Below are positions 46,861 through 58,335 of a stretch of 64,000 nt of DNA, one piece after another. This stretch comes from Bryoerythrophyllum caledonicum (Eukaryota > Streptophyta > Bryopsida > Pottiales > Pottiaceae). Positions within the stretch are counted from its first letter, which is position 1, and every line of letters begins with the position of its first letter. The stretch spans positions 250,501 through 314,500 of the forward strand of contig OZ020521.1 of the NCBI GenBank assembly GCA_963971425.1. Direction: 5' to 3'. The notes beneath the pieces were generated by a model. It saw only the letters and a list, made by a program, of their open reading frames with translations. It was not told the DNA's origin and searched no databases. Position numbers and translations under genes: made by a program.

Positions 46861-49715
46861 ATTAGTACTTTGTAAAGGCAATTTGTACCAAACGACCTTC
46901 GCGAAAGTGTTTGAGGCGGATGCTGCTAACGTGGCACAATCATCAGCAGAGAGCAATGCATTAGAGCTTTGGCATCGTTGAGTTGGTCATTTGAACGTGA
47001 GAAGTGTGCATTTACTTGAAAGCATGATAAATATTAAGTGGTATGACTTTTGGCAAACATGAATTATCAATTTCATTTTGTGAAGGGTACGTGCAAGGCA
47101 AGCAACATAGGTCACTATTTCCAAAGGATGGAGTGGTGTGTGCAACAAAGCCTTTAGAGATTGTGCATTCGAATATGTGCCGCCCCACGAGGACCACTTT
47201 CATAGGTGGTGCAAGATATTTTGTAATCTTCATTGATGACTTTTCAAGGAAGGTGTGGGTGTACATCTTGAAGACAAATGGAGAATGCCTTGAGAAGTTC
47301 AAGGAATTCAAGGCCCTTGTGGAGAAGCAATCAAAGCACAAGATTAAGATGTTTTGGTCGGACAATAGTGGGGAGTTCATATCCAAAGGCTTTCGAAGTT
47401 TCTTGAAAAAGAATGGCATTGAGAGACACACGTCAAAACCTTACAGCCAGAGCAAAATGGAACCACGAAGTGTGCTAATTGTACTATAGTGAAAATGGCG
47501 AGAGGCATGATTGACGCACAACGCCTAAAGCTTGAATTTTGGGCACAAGCGGTGGTCAATGCGGTCTACATCCACAATCAATGTCCAACGAGGCTCTCGT
47601 CACCATTACACCGGAAGAAGCTTGGAGTGGGCGCAAGCGTTGCATTGCACATATGCGTGTGTTTAGATGCATTGTGTATGCCATGGTGCCGGATACAAAA
47701 AAGAATAAGTTTGATTCAAAAGGCACAAAATGTTTGTTTTTTGGCTAGTGTACAGGCACTAAGGCATATCGACTCATGTGCATTGAGACGGAGAAGATCA
47801 TTAAGAGTCGTGATGTACAATTTGTTGAAGATACTACTAGTATTGGCGATGTTTTGGAGATGAGTCCAAGTAGAAGAAGTGAGACCCCTACTTTGGTGGA
47901 CGAATCTTCCAAACCACCACCCTTGAAGGATTGCGATGGCAATACCAAGAAAGAAGAGAGATTGGATACTAAAGAGGGAGGTGTAACATCTTCATCAACA
48001 CCTTCACCAAGCCATGAGGACTTGGGGAACTTACAAGAGCCGCAGTATCCAAAAAGACAGCGTTGCCCGCCCGGTGAATGGTGGAAGAGTCACATTTTGC
48101 CTCAACATGAGATAGAGCGTGCCAATGTGGCGTCATTGGAGGATCCTTCAAACATATCTAAGGTTATGCAATCGGAGGATGCGAGCAAGTAGTAGTTGGC
48201 CATGGAAGAAGAATACAACTTGCTCATGGTGAATGGCACGTACGAGTTGGCTCCTCTTCCAAAAGATCGCAAGAGCGTTGGATGCAAGTGAGTGTTCCGT
48301 ATGAAGAAGGATGCTTCAGGTCAAGTGGTGCGCCACAAGGCAAGATTAGTTGCCAAGGGTTCTCTCAAGTTGCAGGAGTGGGCTTTCTTGAGATGTTTGC
48401 TCCCGTTGCCAAGTTCACCAATATTTGGTGCATTCTTGCATTTGAAGCGGCCTTGGACTTGGACATCTACCAAATGGATGTGAAGACCGCATTCTTAACC
48501 GGTGAGTTGGAGGAAGACATTTACATGAACCAACCGCAAGGTTTTGTACCAGAATATTTTAATAATCTTGTATGCAATCTTAAGGAGTCATTGTATGGAC
48601 TCAAGCAATTACCTAGAGCATGGTACCAACCCATTGATGCTTTCTTCACCAAGGAAGGTTTTACAAGGAGCCAAGCGGACCATTCTTTGTACACCAAGTA
48701 AAGGGGTGAGTACTTGTTGATAGTCCTCATCTATGTGGATGACTTGATCATCTTGGCTATAGTAGCCTTTTGGCTAAATTGGTGTGATTCAAAGGTAAGC
48801 TCAACACGGAGTTTGAGATGAACGATCTTGGTGAGTTAAAGTATCGTCTTGGTGTGGAATGTGTGAGAGACTGCAAGGCACGCAATATCATTATGAGCCA
48901 AAAAAAAATACATTGCGGAGGTGCTCAAGCGCTTTGATATGTAGGAGAGCAAACCCATTGGTACCTCTCTTGATGTGAATGTCAAGTTGTTGAAGCTTTT
49001 GGATGAAGAGTTTGCGGCGAATTAAGGTGAGATAGAAGGCGTGCATACAAAGGTGGAGTTGGATCATTGATGTATGCCATGGTAGGCACACGGCATGACC
49101 TAGCATTTGCGGTGAGCATGGTGAGCCAATTCATATCCTAGGCTGATCCGGCCCATTGGAGTGTTGTGAAGCGCATCATGCGGTACTTGCAAGAAACATT
49201 TGACCACAAATTGTGCCTAGGTGGTAAAGACATTGCTTTAAAGGGGTATTTTGATGCGGATTGAGCCGAAGATACGAACAAACGTTGTTTACCAACGGGG
49301 TATGTGTTATTTGTTGGAGCTGGTGCCATCTCGTGGAATTGCAAGAGGCAACCAACCATTGCTTTGTCCACGACGGAAGCCGAGTACATGGCAGCTGGCC
49401 AAAGTACAAAGGAGGCCATTTGGCTTCGCAAGCTTTTGGCAGATGTAGAGTTTATTCAAGAAGGAACAACGACCATCATGTGCGACAATCAAGGATGCAT
49501 AGCTCTTGCAAAGAATCCTACACACCACTCACGCATATTGATGTGAAACATCACTGCATTCGCGTGAAGTTGGAGAGTGGTGAGATAAGCTTGAAGTATT
49601 GCCCAACGGAAGATATGGTGGCGGATGTGCTAATAAAAACACTTATAAAAGAGTGGCATCAAAGGTTAGCAAAGACAATGGAATTGTGAGAAGGTAATTA
49701 CTTGCGAAGTGGGAG

Positions 49716-49981
49716 TGTTGGAGATTAGAGTTGCTTGTAGTTATCATGATATTGTAAATAGTTGAGGTAAATTTAGAAGGGAAAGTAAAGGAGAGAAAAT
49801 AGAAAGAAGCAAATCGGACTTAAAGTAATACCATATGTATTGGCAAAGGTTGTTACCAATTGGTACTATAAGTGAAGACTTTTTGAAAGAAGGTAACATC
49901 TCACTCCAAGCATCGTTTATAATACAGTGTGTGTTTCATTTGCTTGTGCAATCATTTCTCTACTTCTTTTGAACCTCAATA
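49716..49981 (+). repeat. Right LTR of the copia fossil
   Basis: A 266-bp copy of the left LTR. It starts TGTTGGAG and ends CCTCAATA, followed at once by the AGTCT target duplication and then by LINE copy C sequence. Confidence 0.85.
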
Positions 49982-50061
49982 AGTCTTTTGACACATAGTA
50001 TTTCTAGTTTGAATTTGGCATTATACTAGCATCTATGGGTTTCATACGTAAAAGAAGAAGA

Positions 50062-50088
50062 ACGCCGGTTCCCGAAGGGAACCGGCGT
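50062..50088 (-). other. Terminal 3' hairpin of LINE A
   Basis: ACGCCGGTTCCC - GAA - GGGAACCGGCGT: a perfect 12-bp stem with a 3-nt loop, 11 bases from the 3' end and followed on the - strand by TTCTTCTTCTTTT. Copies B and C keep the stem with paired changes. It probably serves as the recognition site for the element's own reverse transcriptase. Confidence 0.75.
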
Positions 50089-50300
50089 GAATAAAGTGTC
50101 TGTTCGTTCCATTGCAAAGACCATGCCCACCGGACAAGGAATTAGGGAACTGGAACTACTTCCCCATTTCGAGGGTAGACACTATGTGACGAGTAGCCAG
50201 AAACCAACCAACAACGACCAACCACGACCAAACTAATCTAAACAACAAAAAGCAAAACCACACAGGCAGCCAACCATGAAGAGACGAGGTGGCAAAGTTT

Positions 50301-53300
50301 CTAAGGGGGGTCTTGCGTATCAGGGAGGACTTGGTTTTTTTCGATTTTGCGTTTATGTAGTAAAATAGACATGGCATGTTGAATAGCGATGGTGTTGATG
50401 TTTTTAAAGGTAGTTTTAATTGTATCAATGGGTATCTTGAAGGTATCTTCAAGAGTTTTCATAGATAGAATAAAGGTGGTGGCACGAGCGCCGGATGTGA
50501 TAACAATAAGGGGGTCCACTTTCCAACCGAGGGCAATGATGTCGTTTATGAGGGGTTGGTATTTATCTATTTTGTTTTGTATTGTTTCCGGGGAGAATCT
50601 ATCGTTGCAATATGTAAACTCGATGAATTGAATGGTGTAGTCTTGGTTGATGTTCACGGGTGGTGGGTCATTGTATGGTAAACCTTTGACACAAAGAATG
50701 TCCGGTTTGAGCCTAGCGTTGCACTGACATCTTTGGGTCATACATGAGCATGGAAGTAGCCATGGGGGGACCGTGTTTTCTTGCGGATTGTTATTAAAAG
50801 TGCCGGCGTTCATTAGTATGAAACATCTCGATTTTTTGTAGGAGGTGATTAGTTTTCGGATTTCCCATACCGCTTTATTATGTCTTTTGATAATTAGAGA
50901 GTGAATGTGGTGGTTTTGGCATTTGAGTAGTACATGAAGCCATGTGTCGGGGTCCGTTGAGGGGCATATGGGGCATGTTATGGATGGAAATCTTTCTATT
51001 CCAAAGAAGAGTTGTTTGCGAGCGTTTCCCATATACTGACCCGTACGGAATTTGATGAGGCATGTTATTTGTGAGTCTGAGATGATGGGGTTTTTCCAAA
51101 AGTTTGTAGAGAGTTCATTATCTATGTCGTTATTGTTAGTCCGTTTTTCTATGTTAGGAATATTTTCTGAGATTGTGTCCAGGTTGTTATAGAGGTCTTG
51201 TTTTTTGAGATATTTGCCCAGAAATCTGATTGGGCCTTTGTCGGGGGTATCTTCTTTGGAAGGCCAATCTTCTTTTTGAAAGTAGTATGGGGTGGCATGG
51301 GCATGTTCGTGAGGGTCTTTGGCGTTTTTGTGTGTTTTTTCTCGGCCTTCTTTTGCAAGCTTGTCTGCTTGTTCGTTGCCATCAATGTTGGCATGGGCTC
51401 TTACTTTGTGAAGGGTTGTGATTTGTGTACGGTTTTGTAACATTTGTACCATTGATGTTAATATGGTTTGGTCGGGGTGGCTATTGTGAAGGGTAGGGTG
51501 TGTTATTTGAGTATTAAGTAGGTAGAGTGCGTTTATACAATCGGTGAATATATGTGCGGGTTCATCATTGTATTTTGTTGTGATGATTTGTAGTGTTTTG
51601 TGAATGGCCATTAGTTCTGCTCTGAGTATATTTTGCAGTCCATGGAGTCTTTTGGCTAGCATGAGTTCTTTGATAGAGTTGTAGATGCCATAGCCAGCTT
51701 TTTCTCTTCTCCAAGATCCTGGACTAATTTGTTCTGGTGGTTTAAAGGAGCCATCGGTGTAGTAACTATATGCAGGGTTAAATTTTGGTGTGGTGTGATT
51801 TGGATAGTTTGGGAGGGGGGGGCGATGTGACCAGGTAGTTTAGTGTATAGTTGATATAGTTTAGTTTTGACCAATTTTTACTACGGTTAACAGGGGTTTG
51901 TGGGGGTGTCGGTGAGGTCAGTTTTGTGTATAATTTTTGTATATTTAAATTTTCTGCTATGGAGGTAAGTTCGGCAAGTTGCTCAAGGGTGCCAAGGGTT
52001 TGATTTTGATGGTGGACACATAGTATTTGTAGTGTAGATGGCTCGATTCGGGGTTTGTTTAGCTCGGGTGGGATGGTAGGTTCTTCGTATGGTATTGAGT
52101 CTGCTTCGAATATTGCAATGATATGGGAGTCTGGGAATGGGTTTGAGTGTTGGTTGTTGTTTTGGTACCACTTGTTGTTTGGTATGATGATGATCGTGTT
52201 AGTATTAATTGGATCATTTTTGGCGGCGAGTCAAGCCCAGTGTAGTGCTTGTTCTATCTCTTTCTCATTGTGGGGGTGAGCTATCCCTTTACCGGTCCAT
52301 TTGTAGTCAAAGGCTTTTCCCAAGGATCCGAATATTTTGTCTCTTTCAAAGGGTGAGTAAAATTTTTTTAGTTTTGTGGAGCAGGTGACTGGAGAGGAAA
52401 AATATGATTGTTCTATGTGAAAGTTTGAGATTAGTGAGTCTAAAATGGGTGTGGGTATTGTGTATTGCGCATTTTTGAGGGGGTCGTTTTTTGGTATTCA
52501 GTATCTATACCTTTGGTAGAGCCAGATTAGTTCGGTTTCAAAGGGTTGGGTCTTTGGTTGGATGTATGTAGGAGTTTGTAGTTTTGTGTTGTATTGATTC
52601 CATAACCAATGAAGTCTAGTGACGGGGATAGTGTGTAAATGTCGGCCATTTTCTTCGTAAAGATGTGCTTGGTTATTGTCAATTTTGATTGTGTCTGAGA
52701 ATGCAAGGATGTCATTTTCGGGGTTGCATTTTGATGTATGTATTTTTAGGAGTGGAATAATTATTGGTGGTGTTATGGATCTTGAGTCTGGGGATTGTTC
52801 GTGGGGGTGGTGAGCTAGGATGACATCTGAGTAAATTTTGTTTTGAGTTTTTTGGTAGTATTGTTTTAGTTTTTCAATGTTGTGTGTGGAGGTGTTGGTG
52901 TTATGTCGAGGGAAAATGGCTCTTTGGGGGAGCCATTTGTTGTATGTGTTGTCATTATGAATGCCATTGGCACAAATATTTTGTGTAGGTATTTTGTATA
53001 TTATTTGTATCTTTGTGTTGGATGTGTTTATGGTGTATAATGTTACTAATGGGGTAGTTGGTAGGACTTTTGGGGATGAATGTTGGAGGTCGGGGGTGAT
53101 GTGGGTGAGGAGGGTGGGGGGGTAGATTGGTGGGGGGATGTTTCTTGGGGTGATGTTATTGTTGATTGTGATGAATGGTTCTAGAAGTATATGGGAGTAT
53201 GGGTGTATATTGCAAGGAGGAGGGCATGTGGTGGGACATGTTGGGTGGCAAAAGAGTTGTTTGGCAATGTTTAGAGCACTTTTTAGTAATTTGGATGGGG

Positions 53301-56300
53301 TGAGGTGGTATGTTTTGAAGTCCTCATTGTTCATGATGTGTGTGCCATTGGGTAGAGTAATTTGGCTTAGTTTAAAGATATTTTTTGAGAGGAGTTTTTG
53401 TAGAAGTTTTTGGGAGAGGTGGGTATTTATTGTGTTGTGGTTCAATGTCTCTTGTTGCCATATCATTTCTAGTGATGTAGGGTTAATGAGGAAGTTTGGG
53501 AGCGTACTTTTAAGGTGGATTTTAGCTATGTGTTTTAATAGGAAGAATGTTCGTGTTATAGGAGATCTTAAGCAGTCAGTTTTTTTAATTCTAGGTATGT
53601 TTTCAGCACCTCCATATTGGGCAAGGACATAATGGGTGAGTCCGTTGTATATTTTTCCAAGTCTACCTTTATCATTTAAGGCATTTTGTAGTTGTTCACC
53701 TATACAACGGAGATATGCGTTTTTAAGGGAGAAAGCTTCTAGCCCAAATAGGTTGTGTGGGAGTTGGGTAATTGCATTTGACATGCATTTTGGTAATCCA
53801 CATATTGTTTTTTGTATGGCTATTATTTTTTTGTCCAGTTTTTTGATGGCAGGCATAGAATATGGTACACCGTAGAAACTATATGCCACGCCTGGGCGTA
53901 TTACAGTATCCACCATTTTTATTTTTTGTTTCATGGTGGCCGGACATGTTGTTAGTTCATTGCATTGTTTGATAAGTTTTGTTGTTGTAGTGTGGATTTG
54001 GATTTTCCATTTTAGAGATGGGACAAGATTGGTACCTAGGTATATGTATGGTTCGTTTTGATGTAGTATAGGGATTGGTTGATTGCGATAACTGATGTTA
54101 GAAGCTTGCATTAATGCTTTGAAAGTGGTAGGGTTTAGTTTGGATTTATTTGGGCATCTTGTAGCAGCACATTTTGGGACTCCTACGTCCATACCGGTCC
54201 ATTTACAATATCTATCAATTTTATCTAGTTGTGTTTGAATAGATTTAATTTTGTTGGTTATGGTGGCTAGGTCATCCGCGTATGCGGCAGAGTTTATTGT
54301 GACTTGTGATGTGCCAAAAGTGTATCCATTGTAGCCTTGTTCTAGCCATCTGAGTAGTGGTTCTAGGAATATAATGAATAGGTATGGGCTAAGGGTATCT
54401 CCTTGTATAGTCCCCCTTTGAATGGGTATGGGTTTTGTTTTCCCGAAGTGTTCTCCGATACAGCAGGTGGACGATTGAGAGTATATGTTTCCTACAAGAG
54501 TAGTTGCATCTTTTGGGAATCCAAGGTCCATCATTATTGCTAGTAGTCTAGCATGGTCTATTGAGCCAAAGGCATTTTTGAAGTCAACGTGTAGTATGTA
54601 TATATCTTGGTTTGAAAATCTTGCGTCTTCTAGTGCGGCTATTATAGTTTGTATTTGTCGTGCGGTACTTCTTTCTGCTCTAAAACCTTCTTGGCTATCG
54701 TGTAGGATTTTGAATTTTTCACCGTATGAAGATAGTATAGAGGTGAATGTACTAGTGAAGAGTTTATATATTGTGTTAGCTAGTGCAATTGGTCTATGGT
54801 TAGGTAGAATAGATGGGTCTCCTTTTTTGTATAGTAGAATTGTTGTACTTGATTTCCAAGACATTGGTATTTGTTTTTGTTTGTAGCATTGAGAGAAGAA
54901 TAGGAATAATAGTCTATGAAATCTTGGGGGCATGTTTTTGAGTATAGAGTTAGGTATGCAGTCTGGGCCTGGGGCTTTGTTGTTACCAAGGTTCCTGAGA
55001 CATGTGTCGTATGTGGCTATATTAAAGTATTTATGTAGTGGGATTTCTGGTTCGCCGCGTTTGTCAAGAGTAAATCCATCAAGGTCATGCCATGGGTATT
55101 GGCGTACAACGCATGTGCATTCATTTGGGTGTTGTGGTTGATAGTTACATGTTGGTACTGTTGGCCTATTACTTTTTGTTTGTTGGTTGAATATTTCATT
55201 CGCGATGTCTTCAGGGCTCGTTAGAATATTATTGTATTGGTTTGTGATACAGTCCATTGGCGGTGATTCAAGGTTTTTAAAGACTTTTCTGTTGATTTTT
55301 TTGGGGCTAATTTCATATAGTTGTCTGTATTTTGAGATGGCTTTCTTAATGTTATCTTTGGCGTATGTTGAGGTTATTTTACGGGCTTGTGTGTTGGCAT
55401 TTTTTGCAATTAGCGCAATGTCATTTATCCATGTATCGTGGGGTAGGTCCGGTGGTGGTGGAGTGGGGATTTGGGTGTGTTGCAGGGTTAATAGTTCGTT
55501 GCATATGGGGTGATTACGCCATTGGGGGTTGTTTTTTACGATTCTAATGGTTTTCCTTATAATATGGTATGTAGTGAGGTGTTGTTTCCAAGTTTTTGAA
55601 AGTTTGCGGGGGAGATACCCGCCTTGTTGAGAGGTTCTGTTTGTCATAATAGGTATTGGGTGAGCTTTACAAGTTTGTTCTATTGTGCCAGAGATTTTAT
55701 TGATGAGTGTGTCTAGGACGTGGCATGCTTCTTGCCACTGTATTTGTGATAGTTGACTATTGTTTTCGAGGGTGTTTGTGAGAGAATCTATTTGCATGGA
55801 ATTTTCTTCAAAAAATTTTGTGTTGAATTTTTCTATGTTATCTTTTGGTATAGGGTTGAGTATTCGTATTGTGTCATTATTTGGTATTGTGGGAGTTTTG
55901 TTGATTAATGTGTTGTCTGGTATGTGCAGTCGTATGGGCGAGTGGTCCGAGTTCAGAGTATCATCAATGTTTGTTGTAGAGGTGTATTGTGTATTATTGT
56001 TTGTATTTATATAAAAACCGTCTATTAGACTCCAATGGCTGTGGTTGTATCTACCTTGTCTAGAGAATTGTGTGTCAGTGTGGATATAAGTGAAGTTTAG
56101 GTTTTCTGTGAAATGACGCCATTGATAGTCAATGTTTTGAGGAGGGTTGCTGTGATTTCCATTTTGGCGACCTATTAGTGCTATGTCTCTGTTGAAGTCT
56201 CCACATAGTATATATGTGTGATTAGGGTTATTATTAATTTGAGAAGTAATAGTATTTTGTATGTCTATGATATATCTAGTATCTTCGGGGTGGGATGGCA

Positions 56301-57837
56301 TATACATGTGGAAGATTAACCAAGGTTGTAGTGGGTGGTTAGTGATTTTGATTATTTGGATGTAAGGTGATATATGCATGGGGCTAGGGATTTTGTTGAT
56401 GTTGCCCGGGAAGGCATATTTTTTGTGTATTAATGTGAGGAGTCCACCCCGACCTGGTGTGTATGGTCTTCTTTGTTGGATGCATCTAGTGAGTGTAAGT
56501 GTGTTGTTAAAGACGAGTTTATAGTCTTGAAATATATTTTGTATATATTTTGTAGATTTTGTGGCGGTAAGTTTTGTTTCCTGTACAACTATGAGGGCCG
56601 GTGGTGTGTCTGTGTTTGTGACTAAATTTTGTAGACTAGGAAGGACGGTGTTTAGTGAGGAGGCATTCCATGTGATTATGTATGTATCTTCTTGGTTTAT
56701 ATTGTTGTTTTGGTTTTGTGGAGGGATGTCGGGAGGTGGTGGTGGGGGACGGGTGTATTCTGAAATAGGGTCTAAGCATTTTAATAATTCATTTATGAGG
56801 TTGTTGGGAAGGTACGGGAATTTTAGTTTTATTGTTTCAATAGAGGGAGGTATGTTTTGACTATGTAGAAAATCGTATAGGTTTTTATGTATTGAGGTTT
56901 CATGGTTTATGATATTTTGGTTGTCTTCAAGAAACTTTATATAGGGGTGCGTGATGTGTATGTGACGTTCTGGGGGGTTTTCTAGGTTTATTAGAGTTTG
57001 TAGTAGTGTGTTGGTCCATGTGATTGTGTTTGAGTTTTGTGGGTTTAGGAGATAGTTGCATTCATCTATATGTGGATGTGTAGTGACTATTAGGGCATAT
57101 AGGATGTGGGGTGGTGGGTGTGTATTTTTTTGTTGTATGTATTGGGCAATGTTTGGGTGTGTAGTGTTTTGTATGTGGTGTAATGTATGTGTATTTTTGA
57201 AGAAGGGTGCGAAGGTTTTTGCAATGTGTTTATATTCCGGTTGGAATTTTATGGTATTCGGTATGAAGTATAATTTGGCATTTTTCTTATGTGATGTAGG
57301 GTGTCTTTTTAGTATATTAGGCATGGGTCCCGGGTTGGTCTCTATGTCTCCGCTTAAAAGTAGTAGTAGCTTTATGTGCTTGGGATTAGTGGTATGTTTT
57401 CTAGTAATTCCTTTTTGTGATATTGTTTGGTGTTTTCTATTGGTCTTAGAGTTGTATTTTTTTGGGATTTTATGTACCCCTTTGTTCTAGGGGGTTTTTG
57501 GATTTATATTTGTAGTTATGGCGAGCTTAGGAATATTGGTTGTATATCGGCTTTTTGGTGTTTTAGTTTTTATTTCTATATTATAGCATGGGATTATGTC
57601 TTGTCTTGTGGTTATGGTGGTAGTTTTGTTTTTGTTGTGCATGTTATGTGTGGTTGTGTTTTTACGTGTTTTTTTGTTTTTATTTGCGTTTGTATTTTTC
57701 GATGTTTTTTGTTTATGTTTGTATTTTTGTGTTTGTTTTTTCATGTTTATGTTATGGTGTAGCTTTTTGTTTATATTTGTTTGTTGTTTTTTTAATGTTT
57801 TGTGTATAGTTGTATATGTGCGTGTATTTATGCGCAA
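50301..57837 (-). pseudogene. LINE A ORF2: 2A peptide, APE, RT, RNase H, CCHC, RLE
   Basis: About 2,510 codons. A basic leader starts at 57837 (Lys/Thr/Asn-rich), then LLLLLSGDIETNPGP, a 2A-like skipping motif, at about 57360-57325. APE endonuclease occupies residues about 210-450 after the 2A (TYIITWNASSLN, VVQETKLTATK, GDFNRDIALIGRQN, SDHSPIR). The reverse transcriptase spans about 760-1060 (DFKNAFGSIDH, GTIQGDTLSPYLF, AAYADDLAT). RNase H is at about 51760-51340 (YYTDGSF, RAELMAIHKTL, FTDC, DGNEQADKLAKEG). The CCHC knuckle C-x2-C-x9-H-x4-C is followed by RHN near 50880-50980. The RLE endonuclease is at about 50720-50450 (LKPDILCV, IEFTYCNDRF, NKIDKYQPL, ITSGARATT). Defects: TAG at 57489-57487, TGA at 52497-52495 and 52233-52231, and a frameshift in the G8 run near 51815-51822. 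Both TGA codons correspond to Arg codons in copy B, as expected from CpG decay. Confidence 0.88.
57325..57360 (-). other. 2A-like ribosome-skipping peptide site in ORF2
   Basis: The - strand encodes LLSGDIETNPGP followed by Met-Pro. D-(V/I)-E-x-N-P-G-P is the 2A consensus, where ribosomes release the chain after Gly and resume at Pro. Copy B keeps the same motif (LCGDIETNPGP near 19700), so it is a family trait. It would separate the short basic leader from the main polyprotein. 2A motifs are known near the N-terminus of several LINE groups, such as trypanosome L1Tc. Confidence 0.85.
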
Positions 57838-58335
57838 GTACTTGTGTGTGTATTTATGATTTTTTGTCCTTTTTGTTTGTGTTTTTGTATACGTGTTTTT
57901 TGGAATCCTTAAGTATGTGGTTTTTTGTGTCTTTGTTTGGGAATGTGTTATGGAATTGTATTTATGTTTGTGTGTTTGTGTGTATGTGTTTATATTGTTT
58001 TTTGTACTTATTATTTGGTATTCGTAATTGGTATAGTAGGTGTAGTAGTTGGGGTAGTAGTCCTTATGGTGTATGTATTTTGTATGTAGAATATAGTATT
58101 TAGTATTTGTTTGGTATATGGTGAGGTATTTGGGTATTATGTAGGCGTCCTCGTAGTGTAGTGTGTATTTTTTATTTGTATTAAAAACCGTATTTGTATA
58201 TAGTTTTGAAGTATGTAAGGATTTCTATGTGTATTGTACTAGTGAGGTAGTTGTATTTTCTACTAGTAGGATACAATATGTGTAGGGTATTGAATACTAA
58301 TTGGTAACTATGTATTACCTTGAGGTCTTTGAACT

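Larger units (their letters stand above)
42545..49981 (+). mobile_element. Ty1/copia LTR retrotransposon, old and broken, with a nested LTR-type insertion
   Basis: The left LTR is at 42545-42809 and the right LTR at 49716-49981, both starting TGTT. They are flanked by the 5-bp duplication AGTCT (42540-42544, 49982-49986). The primer-binding site GGTTATGGGCCCAC is directly after the left LTR, and the purine tract AAGTGGGAG directly before the right one. Parts in order: gag about 43337-44060, protease region about 44170-44490, integrase about 46920-47750, reverse transcriptase about 48190-48760, RNase H about 49200-49680. Order of integrase before reverse transcriptase places it in Ty1/copia. 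The two LTRs differ at roughly 35 of 265 positions by eye, so the insertion is old. The coding part has about a dozen breaks and is not functional. It sits in LINE copy C. Confidence 0.88.

Noticed and set aside
57427-58103. + strand Val/Phe/Cys-rich frames that look like membrane proteins
   Set aside because: They are antisense readings of the A/C-rich spacer and leader of LINE A ORF2; the same happens at 19646-20347 over copy B.
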